A program made the translations under genes and the position numbers. From Pyricularia pennisetigena (taxonomy: Eukaryota > Ascomycota > Sordariomycetes > Magnaporthales > Pyriculariaceae), in the NCBI RefSeq assembly GCF_004337985.1, contig NC_043744.1, forward strand, positions 994,730-1,058,729: a stretch of 64,000 nt of DNA, written 5' to 3'. Under the pieces are notes generated by a model that saw nothing but the letters and a program-made list of their open reading frames with translations, made no database searches and had not been told where the DNA came from. Below are positions 38,001 through 45,545 of this stretch, piece by piece. Position 1 is the first letter of the stretch. Every line of letters begins with the position of its first letter.

Positions 38001-38438
38001 TATTTTATTCAAATAAACCTCGATGTTATTAAACGATTCTGGTACAGCCGAATAAAACTCCTTTAATAAAAGGAAATCCGAAGTATAGCCTTCAGGATTA
38101 TATATATTTTTTAATTTATTCCAGGCTTCGTACGCAGAAGTGCATTCTTTTATATATAAAAGAGGTTTATTATCGCACAGTGATTTTATGAAGGCTAAAG
38201 CCAGCGTATCTTTGTTTGTATAATCCAGAGGTTCAAGGGTATTACTACCACTCTGAATACCACTGGGGATACCAGTGGGTTCCATGTTATTATTAGCATC
38301 GAGGCTAATAATAACTCCCTCCTTTTGCTCCAGGGTACATGCGAGTCCCTTCACTTCCAAGGCCGCTTGAGCACGAATAGCCCAGATAACGTAATTCTCG
38401 GTGCCCTTTAGGCTTACCATTGTATCGAAGGTAGCCAT
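35034..38438 (-). CDS. Copia-2 Gag-Pol polyprotein, N-terminal part (gag, protease, integrase, RT)
   Basis: 1,134 codons, starting at an ATG just inside the leader. Residues 1-270 are gag-like (TENYVIWAIRAQAALEVKGL). No CCHC zinc knuckle is visible. The protease reads FIIDSAATIHTC near residue 300, with S-A-A-T in place of the usual S-G-A. The integrase has the H-H-C-C finger (HVKYGHIG...CEICL, residues 440-480), catalytic HSDLGGP, FTDNGGEY and the final Glu in PNGLIERINLTL. RT has KARWVVQGF, DVKNAFLHADINTEIY, LYGLKQAPRLWYKYL and the active site VCHVDDIL. The frame stops at TAG (35,034-35,036), one C-to-T change from a Gln codon at a place where Copia proteins often have Ser-Gln. Without it the product would be about 1,459 residues. 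The protein is strikingly rich in Asn. Confidence 0.95.
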   Translation of the reverse strand: MATFDTMVSLKGTENYVIWAIRAQAALEVKGLACTLEQKEGVIISLDANNNMEPTGIPSGIQSGSNTLEPLDYTNKDTLALAFIKSLCDNKPLLYIKECTSAYEAWNKLKNIYNPEGYTSDFLLLKEFYSAVPESFNNIEVYLNKIKELYSVLKFKGLITQDKVIITWVLNILNQNWTSFAQNIIQKLRHNSDKYTVDLLFANILDECRGEDNINKHYTVSLNELLTFNKVNNEVNSLPINNYNYNYIYNYNNNYLNNGNKADYLNLGHYCFTTFVPNLIYSDFNPHIVLHSTIKSSNFIIDSAATIHTCCNIQYLTDVKNIDTTVKWGNASHLNINKMGTIKVKFNDTGITETINNVYYVPEFGFNILSVAQLHNYIITFINNKVIVIHKEHKHKITEGYKNNGLYILPTQIVENNCILHAEEKSNNNDISSNAIYKLHVKYGHIGLTPLLQLIKINKIKISKDDIYNYNKYTCEICLTAKSNRKINRTSANIINYNILEKIHSDLGGPINPPTYNYYKYYITFLDKKSRYLRVALLKTKADALEAFNIYKKQMDNDTVNINGKRTIKEFFTDNGGEYISNQFNIALQNNGIIHHFTPAYTKEPNGLIERINLTLFNKVRAMLFNSKAPNYLWGEALLAAVYLYNNTPHTALNMQTPANIFHNISENNINNNAIHVNNYIQPWGCIIYYNDNHDKEKLEPRNKIGILVGFTPNIKIYKIWDPYKRKCLLVRDITFITDKFYPHINIENTTINNNNINEVEFSLPDFEVNPVNNTNINKDNNVDKNNINNVNNANNVNDADKNNVVTNNNNPQAANNSSIKINIRNKPPINSAEYKIYNDVLFTIRDINKSLKFNFNEDNYVLITNSLIEPNTYKQAMESQDWENWLQACKDENNSLTESNTFTITDLPPNKIAITGRWVFKKKPLNNINNIRFITDINKRYRYKARWVVQGFHQIMGVDYLDTFSTTCRTETWHILIMLALHKGWYVIQYDVKNAFLHADINTEIYIKLPTGLYTDKKYINKVGKLNKALYGLKQAPRLWYKYLTKTLIKLGFTVFPYDEGVYINQDNNSQFFGIIMVCHVDDILAFNADLSLLDILYKELSKYIKIECMGPVSNFLGNRIIINKNNKTAFIS

Positions 38439-38808
38439 CTTAAATAAAGGGTCTCTTATTTGTATTGTATCTCGGTAACGGTCGGGATTAGGGTCGAAAG
38501 GGTTATTCGGTTAAATAGGTCTTGGAAGGAGCTTTCGGATGGTATAGGTCTCGTATCGATAGGACGAATAGCGGTGAAGATATAGGCGAGTGTTTGTTGA
38601 GGTATATAAGTAGGTATAGGATGGTGCAGTATAACGGTCGGGTTTTCTCGACGGCGCGTGCGATTCCGGTTTCGGTAATTATACCGTTGGATAGAGCGTG
38701 AATAGAGCTATCGAATGGTATAAAGCTCGGGTTGATCCGAGATAGGGCTGAAGAATAGTCGATGGATTTGATGGTATTGGTATCGATCTCGTTGGTATGA
38801 GCTAATCC
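38439..38808 (-). other. Copia-2 leader between the primer-binding site and the polyprotein start
   Basis: 370 bases without an open frame of note. Composition is more balanced than in the coding part. Expected to hold packaging signals, none recognisable by eye. Confidence 0.5.
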
Positions 38809-38820
38809 GGGCTCATAACC
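38809..38820 (-). promoter_or_regulatory. Copia-2 primer-binding site, matching the anticodon arm of initiator tRNA-Met
   Basis: The plus strand reads GGGCTCATAACC directly against the LTR start. This is the anticodon stem-loop sequence of eukaryotic initiator tRNA-Met (anticodon CAU), so the element RNA is complementary to the middle of that tRNA rather than its 3' end. Drosophila copia and yeast Ty5 are known to prime from such a half-tRNA. The orientation is right: a tRNA fragment ending in ATAACC would be extended into the LTR. Confidence 0.8.
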
Positions 38821-39479
38821 TGTAAGGAGGTTACGAGATAGAATAAGCTTAATTTTGAACGCGGGGAAAAGTGGATCACGTATAAGGCTGATGGAACGTT
38901 AAAATGGCAGATAACCGTCTGCTAGCGGGTAATAGAAATAATATATTATTGTTGCACAATCGATTCGTTGAATCGTTGAATCGATGAAGGTTATGAAGGT
39001 GATGAATCTAAGGCTAAGTTATGAATTACGTGTTCGAATCCGTAGGTGCAGATCTTCGATCCGGATGTCCGGAATGCGGGGTCACGTCACATGATTTGGC
39101 CTTATTCATGTGACTGACCTGCCGACCTATTGAGCCTAACGGCCCATTGAGCCTAACGGCCTATCGTGCTTATGCATGCACAGAAAATCTGCGACCACAA
39201 CGGGATTCGAACCCACGCACTTCAACGTATATATGATATAGATTATGGTACGTGCATTATACCACTAAGCTAGATTAAATATGACGTATTTGTTTTGTTG
39301 TTGAAACTATGAACAAAGACGTGATATATAAAGCTTTGTGTGTATAAACGCGTATACGTTTTATTTGTTATTTATTTATTTATTCGATGCAGGGTGACTA
39401 ATAAAATTAGCCCGTGCTAGCCGTTATAGGATAATGCAGGGTAGCGAATATAATGAGCCCTGCGCTAGCCATGTTCACA
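38821..39479 (-). repeat. Copia-2 LTR (5' LTR in coding sense), 659 bp
   Basis: Partner of 33,338-33,996 with no difference found. Followed by the target duplication GGAAT (39,480-39,484) and then by the RecQ-like pseudogene text. Confidence 0.95.
39190..39273 (-). other. tRNA-like module in the Copia-2 5' LTR
   Basis: Identical to 33,707-33,790. An A-box-like TAGCTTAGTGG and a B-box GGTTCGAATCC lie in the sense direction of the element, so RNA polymerase III could in principle read into the element from here. Confidence 0.75.
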
Positions 39480-41029
39480 GGAATAACCGCGTTTATAAAT
39501 ACGTTGAAAAATTTAAATGGGTAATTTGTAAATTTTTAATATTTCCTCGTAATATTACGGGTTATTTGGTTAATTTGGTTAATAATTTTGGTTTGGTTGG
39601 TTTGTATTTAGCGATGGATTTTTGCGTATCGAAATATTAGTAAAACGTAAAAAAATATACGGTTTTTTTACGGTTGGGCCCGCGTGCGGTTCGTCCGAAT
39701 TTTTACCACAGGTTTGCGGGGTCGTTTAATATTAACGCGCCGTATTGTATTACACGTTCCATATTAGGTATATCCATACCCATACCCAAAAATAAAATGG
39801 AAAATATAATACGAATTTTAAAATCCGGTTTGGAAAATTTTGCGTAAATTTTAATTTTATCGATTTTAAATGTAAATGTATCGTACCGGATAATTATATC
39901 GGTTGCGTTTCGTTTAATAAATTTCCTAAATACGAGGTTTTTTATTAGGAATTAGCGTGTTTGGATAATGCGGTTCCTGGCGTTTATATATATAATGGTT
40001 TTAAAAATACGGGTGGCGGATAATGGTATGGTATTCCCTATTAGGAATAGGAAGCGCCGGTAATTGTTAACAAAGGTTTTGCGTTCCAAACACTGTATTA
40101 TAATCGTAATTTCGGGTCGGTCGAAAGGCGTTTTAACGAAACGTACTATTTTTTTATAACACAGTTGGTCGAAAACGTAAATTTTAGTTTTTATTGTAAA
40201 GGTTGCAATACACCCGAATATAAATACGCTTGCTAATATAATTGCCCGGACCAAACGCAGTATAGAAAACGATTCCCTAAAATCCTTTTACTGTAAAATT
40301 ATATAAAATTTATTAATGGTAAACAAAACGATACGTTGGTAAAATATGGGGTTTCGAAAAAGTTTAAGGAATCGGTAATTGGTAATTTATTCCGGGCCTA
40401 AAAAAATGTGCGTGTGTTTACAAACGGTTTGCGGGTTCCAAAAAGGGTTATGCTAAATAAAATTAATTTTGGTAATAAAAACCGCATATTTATATTTACG
40501 TTTAAAATGGATTGGTCGATTAATTTGGGGTTCGCGGCGGGATAACGTTATATATTGCGTAATTGTTTTTACCCTAATTTGTTTAATAGGATTATTTGTA
40601 TAATAATAATATTATTGCGAATTACCGAAGTAGTTTGCAGTATTATATTTTTCCCGTACCCGGTTTTTGCTAATAAAATAATATTTTCTATATTATATAA
40701 AACCCGGTATATATATTGCATTTGGTTATAATATGGGATTCGTGCAGGAATATTGGGGGGTTTGTGGAGGTTTAAAAATTATATAGCAGCTGAGGAAACG
40801 AGTTTATATTATAGGTTTAAATTACTAAAAATTTTGGTTTTGGCGTATAATTCCGGGAGGATATGTACGTCGGAAAAAGTATTTACCGCCGCGTGTGCGG
40901 GATTGGGACCGCGAAAAATTGCGTCGATTTAGTGGGAAAGCGAAGTATATGTGGGCGTGTTTCCGGATATTATATATATGTAATTTAATACGAATATATA
41001 AAAATTTGCGGAAATAATGGTTTTTTTTA

Positions 41030-41400
41030 ATGGGTGGATGTATAGCGTATTATGTAATATATACTTTATGCGGATTGTAAAATTAATGGTTTTACGTTGT
41101 TTATATTAAAATTTATATATAAAAATTCCTTTCGTTTTTGCGATTTTCTTTATATAAATTTTAACGGATTATAATCGTTATTAGTAAAATGCGAAATGGG
41201 TATCGATGGTATTTATGGGTAAACGTATAGTATATTAAATGGAATTTACCCTATACGGATTGTAAAATAAATATTTTTGCGATATTTGGATTAAAATTTG
41301 TATGTAAAAATTCTTTTCGCTTTTGCGATTTTTCACATATAAATTTTAACGGATTATAATCGTTATTATTAAAATGCGAAATGGGTATCGATGGTATTTT
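41030..41400. repeat. 187-bp tandem duplication near the transposon right end (copy B)
   Basis: CGGATTGTAAAAT recurs at 41,071 and 41,258 with repeated surroundings, as in copy A (12,140-12,520). Confidence 0.85.
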
Positions 41401-41779
41401 TGGGTTAATAATGGGGATACCGCCATAAACGGATAAAAGGCGGGTTATATCCAACTTTTAACTGGCGTACCGGGTGCAAAAAATTTTAAATTAATGAAAA
41501 AGGTTTACCAATTCCTATTTTCAACGATGTTTTTTTTTTTCGATATTTTGCGTAATTGTGGAATAATAAGGGAGTGTCGGTCGCAAAAAGGCCAAAAATA
41601 CCGCCATAAACGGCGAAAATCGACAAATTATCCTCAGACCTGAACCAAAACGTTCTTTGGATGGACCCACAGGTACATTGCAAAGCCGCAATTGAGTTAC
41701 GAAGTGGAGCGAAGCGAACGGAGTGGATCAATTGTGGAGCTTTGGGCTTTAGGGATAAGCCCTGAGACTAGATTTTGAA

Positions 41780-41914
41780 TCGCAACTCCTGCAACACATA
41801 AAATATAACAGAAAATTTAATAACCTCAGCAGCCCCATTTCGGCACTATCTATTGTGGCTTATATACAAATATAGGTGGACTTATTACATGCTAAATAAC
41901 GCATATAATTAACA
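41780..41914 (-). repeat. Copia-1 copy 1, right LTR, second part
   Basis: Resumes the LTR after the large transposon and its duplicated GATTTTGAA, and ends ATAATTAACA. It is followed by ACTAT, matching the bases before the left LTR. Confidence 0.9.
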
Positions 41915-42237
41915 ACTATACTAACGGTTTATGCGTCAGCAAACCGTATAAAAATCATTTATTGCAACGCAGGTTACCCCATATTTTACGACTTTTATTC
42001 ATTTAAATATTTAATTACATATAGTGGTTATACTGTTCTTATTGCGTATGCTGAGCATGCACAGTGCGGATACAGTATAACTACCCGCCATAAGCGGGGA
42101 TAATCGACAAATTGTCCTCAGACTAGAACGAGCGCGATCTTTTCGGCCAATGCAATTGGTCGAAAGCCATGTGGCTGAAAGGTATATGGAGCGTTCGGTT
42201 CCCACTGCGAAGCAGGGGGGTCTAGTCTGAGCACTGA
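41915..42237 (-). mobile_element. Short TIR element, right segment (continues 13,527-14,575)
   Basis: Starts with the duplicated ACTAT and continues text homologous to 57,680-57,995. It contains the subterminal motif (42,084-42,121), the palindrome TTTCGGCCAAT/ATTGGTCGAAA (42,139-42,165) and the end GAGCACTGAGAC. The last TIR bases are altered (CAA instead of CTA), and no 9-base duplication matches the left side, so the outer junctions have been rearranged. Confidence 0.75.
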
Positions 42238-42240
42238 GAC

Positions 42241-43125
42241 AACGCTACTGTGGCTATTTTAACAAAAACCTTATTTTCCATTATCAAAGCTCGAATTAAA
42301 TTGGTATAAATGCGAAGTGACATCTACATTATAAACCGGTTTAGACTCTGTGAATTGCACTTTGATTTACTACATTGCTAATCACATATGGCAATTCGTT
42401 CATTCTTAAACGCGAAGAAACTAAAGTAAATACAAACTGTTAATAAATAAAATACTCGAATATGGAATAAATTTTGTACAAAACCCAAAAAATAGAAAAG
42501 TCGTATATATAAGAGTGAGAAATGTATTTGATTAGGACCTTCTCTGGAACGTAGACTGAGTTTATTTATACTGAAATATATACTTTTCAAATGTCCACAA
42601 CAAATTTATAATATAATAAAATAAAACAATTATTTTATATTGAAATATTACCTTTTTAATCCCCAAAAATCCTTCGTTAAATCTTATTTTTACCCTTTTA
42701 TTTACAGTTTTTTTATTGGTTTATTATCACTCAAAATTCATTTTATATATAAGTATTTTACTTTGTAGCATTTTCTATCTGATCTTCAATTTTCAACTAC
42801 AAAAAAGAATTAATTACTAATTACAGCCGCCAAGCAGCCAAACCATGTGGTGTAACCTAGATTTGTTACCATTTTATAGTATACAATTCACTTTTTATTT
42901 ATAGTATTTTAATTCGAATTTTAAACAATAAAAAATCCGTTTTGTCGAAAAACCTAGTATTTTATTCAATTAACGCCCCATATAAATCAAGCCTATAACA
43001 TTAAATAGCCAGTCCTCGGTTTTATACACGCATAAAATTTGGATTTTTCAAAACATTCGTGAAAATACTAAAGAAATTCACTATAATTTCAAACTAATCA
43101 TTTCTAGGTTATTACCACTTGTGGG
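42241..43125. other. Intergenic, AT-rich but little RIPed; no gene seen
   Basis: CA and TG dinucleotides are frequent, unlike in the RIPed blocks, and no transposon similarity was noticed within the window. Short open frames here show no coding character. It forms the 3' side of the secreted-protein gene. Confidence 0.5.
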
Positions 43126-43488
43126 TTACCCCCGGGTAACCTCTTCGATAAAGTTAAATATTTGGGGTATGCTGAGATCCGCAACTCCCACATCGTGGAA
43201 TAAAGCTTTAAATGACGCCGGGGGATCGGAACCATCCAAATATTCTCCCTCGCACCCATCTTTTACTAATACCCCCACCTGGAAAGTAGCTCCACCAGAA
43301 GATGTGGATGCTCTCCAAGTATGCCATATCTTTTCGCCTGGATTTGCAGGTATGTTTTCAATAATTTTAAATTTCTCCCCCTCTGTATACCGTATTATCC
43401 ACACTTCACACTGCTTTTTAGCAAAAACAATGCTGGGTCCCAATGCCAAAAAAGGTAAGGCGGCGGTAATTAGGGTATTGGGCTTCAT
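43126..43488 (-). CDS. Small secreted protein, two cysteines, effector candidate
   Basis: 120 residues from an ATG at 43,488 (AATAAATATGAAG) to TAA at 43,126. An in-frame upstream start at 43,545 would add 19 residues before the signal peptide and is less likely. Residues 1-23 form a signal peptide (MKPNTLITAALPFLALGPSI, cleavage likely after VFA). The mature part is about 97 residues with only two Cys, at 27 and 79, which suits one disulfide. Beta-prone segments surround them (QCEVWIIRY near the start, ATFQVGVLVKDGC in the middle) and the tail is acidic to amphipathic. A Cys in the first strand and a second before the last strands recalls MAX-fold effectors, but the 52-residue spacing and the long tail differ somewhat. 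No homologue is recognised. The frame is intact although RIPed transposons surround it. Confidence 0.75.
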   Translation of the reverse strand: MKPNTLITAALPFLALGPSIVFAKKQCEVWIIRYTEGEKFKIIENIPANPGEKIWHTWRASTSSGGATFQVGVLVKDGCEGEYLDGSDPPASFKALFHDVGVADLSIPQIFNFIEEVTRG

Positions 43489-43950
43489 ATTTATTCTGTT
43501 ATTGTAACAGTTAATATTTTCAATAATTTTTAGATTGTTAAACAAAATCTATTTCAAATTGGGTATTGTTAGTAATAATATTTGTGTAGAAAGGCTTTGT
43601 TAATAAAGTGCTCAATTGCTGTTAGGAGGTTTAATAGTATTACTTTTTTTAATTTGGTGTAATAAGTAAAATAATATCTGCGATAAACTTATGTAGTAAA
43701 ACTAAGTAAAAAATCTACAAAAACTCTATTGTTAAATAGAACGCTTTTGCAATTTTTTATATTTGAAATAAATGCTGCCTTTTGCGAGGGGTTAGCCCCC
43801 TTTTGCCTCCTTATAAAGTAATTACTCTGTATCAATTCCATTCGATTTTAGTAATGCAATATATTAGAGTTTCGTTATTAAACCCACTTTTATATAAATA
43901 TTTTCATGCGTGATTTGTTGCAAAATTAGAATACATTTGCTATTTTTGTA
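43489..43950. other. Upstream region of the secreted-protein gene
   Basis: No gene seen. AT-rich, with modest RIP signature. The promoter of the minus-strand gene must be here, but no single element stands out. Confidence 0.45.
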
Positions 43951-44356
43951 CTACGGTGGCAGGCAAAAAAAACCACCCCTTGTCACCGTATATTTGTCGA
44001 TGTTACTTTCACGACGTTAATATAATCTGAAACTTTTGACCCACAGGTATTTCGTTCGTTTTTTTAAGGTATCGCACTTCTTAATTGATTTAACGATTTT
44101 GAAACCTGAAATTAAAACCACAATCGATTTTATAATGTTGTTTTTTTCTCAAATAATCAAAGCCGCAACGCGTTGTTCAATTTTGTAACATAAAAAAAAG
44201 AAAATAAATCACGTTAATCGCCATTACAAGGAAACATTTTACTGAACCCCAACGAGCACGCGTTCGTACTTTTACATAACGCCGGGTCGGGGTTCCACAC
44301 ACCTGCAAAGTCGCCACCAGTGTTCAGGGGTGGTGATTTTTACCCCTACCACGAAG
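43951..44356. mobile_element. MITE, copy 1 (about 406 bp)
   Basis: Ends are inverted: CTACGGTGGCAGGC at the left, CCCCTACCACGAAG at the right, each followed inward by an ACCACCCCT-type block. Flanked by TA. The interior matches 44,458-44,866 (GTCACCGTATATTTGTCGATG; CTTTTGACCCACAGGTA). No coding capacity. TA flanks fit the Tc1/mariner superfamily. Confidence 0.7.
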
Positions 44357-44457
44357 TAATGTAATTTTGTAATTAATTGCATAATCGAATAATATAGCTA
44401 AATTCCATTTGTATATTAAATCTTGCTTTAAATAGCCGAATACATATTGCTTGTATA

Positions 44458-44866
44458 CCGTGGTGGTAGGCAAAGAATACCACCCCTTGTCACCGTATAC
44501 TTGTCGATGTAACTTTCACGCCGTTAACATAATTTAAAAACTTTTGACCCACAGGTACTTTGTACGTTTTTTTGCAGGTATTGCAAATATTAATCGATTT
44601 AACGATTTTGAAATTTGAAATCACAAACCGCGATCGATTCTATAATGTAATTTTTTGGTGAATGATCAAAGCCGTAACGCGTTATTTAATTTTCCCAAAA
44701 GAAATCGCCATTAAAATTCACGCCAATCGCCATTATAACGAAACACTTTACCGACCCCCAACGAACACGCGTTCGTATTTTCGTATGATATTGGGTCGGG
44801 GTTCCACCCACCTGCAAAATCGCCACCACTGTTCAGGGATAGGGATTTTTACCCTTACCACCGTAC
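44458..44866. mobile_element. MITE, copy 2 (about 409 bp)
   Basis: Same family as 43,951-44,356, diverged but end to end. Begins CCGTGGTGGTAGG after TATA and ends CTTACCACCGTAC before TATA. Both copies lie in the same orientation, about 100 bases apart. Confidence 0.75.
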
Positions 44867-45128
44867 TATAATTATATTTATTTTAATCGTCAACAGATAT
44901 ACAGGTATGAATGGTAATATATATTAAAATTACAGGGAAATGAACCAACCTATATTTTGGTATATTTGTAAATGTACCTCTAAAAACGCTAGTTGATTTT
45001 AGTGTAATTTGGAAGATTTTTGCACGCAGATAATTTTAGCTATTTTTACTATAATTAATAATTACATGCATTATTTTGCATAAAATAAGTACATTTTTAT
45101 CCGTATGTAATCCATAATATAGAATGCA
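44867..45128. other. AT-rich spacer, nothing recognised
   Basis: No open frame, repeat or element end was found here. Confidence 0.4.
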
Positions 45129-45275
45129 GAGGTGGGTTTGTCGGGGTTGTCGGATTCTCCGTTAATTTCATATTTATAGGAGTTGCGATTTAAAGTTCAG
45201 CAGATAGGGTTTACCCTAGACCGGGTATAATACCCACACTCCATATTAGAATTAATAACCCTGTATTACTGCGTA
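45129..45275 (+). repeat. Copia-1 LTR fragment in reverse orientation
   Basis: The reverse complement matches the inner part of the Copia-1 LTR (AGGAGTTGCGATTTAAAGT; TACCCTAGACCGGGTATAAT). It is strongly diverged and lacks both LTR ends. Confidence 0.65.
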
Positions 45276-45327
45276 CGAATAGAAAAATGGTTTTATTAAT
45301 TATACCGCTATTTAACAGTGCTAATAT

Positions 45328-45545
45328 TCAGACCAGACCTCCCTGTTTCGCGGTGGGGACCGAACGTTCCATAAACTTTTCAGCGATATGGCTTTTCGGC
45401 CGAAAAGATCGCGCTCGTTCTAATCTGGGAACAATTTGTCGCCTTTCGCCGTTTATGGCGGGTATTGGTACTCTGTTCGCACTGTGCATACACTGCATAC
45501 GCAATAATAACAATATAATCACTATGTAAAATTAAATATTCGAGT
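45328..45545 (+). mobile_element. Remnant end of the TAGTCTCAG TIR family
   Basis: Keeps the block from CAGACCAGACCTCCCTG through the subterminal motif (45,425-45,463) and the inner text shared, inverted, with 41,990-42,090. The CCAAT/ATTGG arms of the palindrome are deleted here, leaving CTTTTCGGCCGAAAAG. Confidence 0.7.

Larger units (their letters stand above)
33338..39479 (-). mobile_element. Copia-2, young un-RIPed Ty1/Copia LTR retrotransposon
   Basis: 6,142 bases with two indistinguishable 659-base LTRs and perfect 5-base target duplications GGAAT (33,333-33,337 and 39,480-39,484). Copy A has the empty site (10,585-10,592 area, GGGGAATAACCGCG). The primer-binding site, polyprotein and polypurine tract are in standard order on the minus strand. 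The sequence is AT-rich by codon choice, with many Asn codons, but does not show RIP stops, in sharp contrast to its surroundings. It is interrupted by one in-frame TAG. It inserted after RIP had acted on the host element. Confidence 0.95.
32210..41454 (-). pseudogene. RecQ-type DEAH helicase, RIP-inactivated and split by Copia-2 (copy B, approximate ends)
   Basis: Minus strand. Walker A AKTGYGK is near 40,665-40,685 and keeps the Ala that copy A has lost. The block 40,254-39,952 matches the middle of the helicase (TPFDRPEITIIIQCLERK). Conserved C-terminal helicase sequence lies at 39,720-39,900. Copia-2 (33,338-39,479) then interrupts the coding sequence downstream of the helicase domain. 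The rest, including the 32,955-32,644 open piece (LDKWGTHFAITIFYPNPRRL), continues on the other side. The insertion happened after RIP had already destroyed the gene, since Copia-2 itself is clean. Confidence 0.7.
21882..41770 (+). mobile_element. Large TIR DNA transposon, copy B (complete, RIP-degraded, with nested Copia-2)
   Basis: Left end TAGTCTCAGTG, right end CCCTGAGACTA. The 9-base target duplication GATTTTGAA stands on both sides (21,873-21,881 and 41,771-41,779), and removing the element restores the Copia-1 LTR exactly. Without the 6.1-kb Copia-2 insert and its duplicated 5 bases the element is about 13.74 kb, plus about 95 bases lost at the N (24,782). It carries DUF6589-like (+), SNF2-like (-) and RecQ-like (-) pseudogenes. 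A 9-base duplication resembles Mutator-like elements, but I see no Mutator transposase. No recombinase of the Starship type and no Helitron Rep was seen either. Confidence 0.88.
14576..41914 (-). mobile_element. Copia-1 copy 1, RIP-degraded Ty1/Copia LTR retrotransposon, split by nested insertion
   Basis: The LTR pair is 14,576-15,130 and 21,463-21,881 plus 41,780-41,914, with matching 5-base target duplications ACTAT. The internal region is 15,131-21,462 (6.3 kb), coding on the minus strand in the order gag, protease, integrase, reverse transcriptase, RNase H. Removing the 19.9-kb insert gives an element of about 7.4 kb. Compared with copy 2 (47,150-57,345) about 220 bases are missing near 19,345. 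All frames carry RIP-type stops. Confidence 0.9.
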
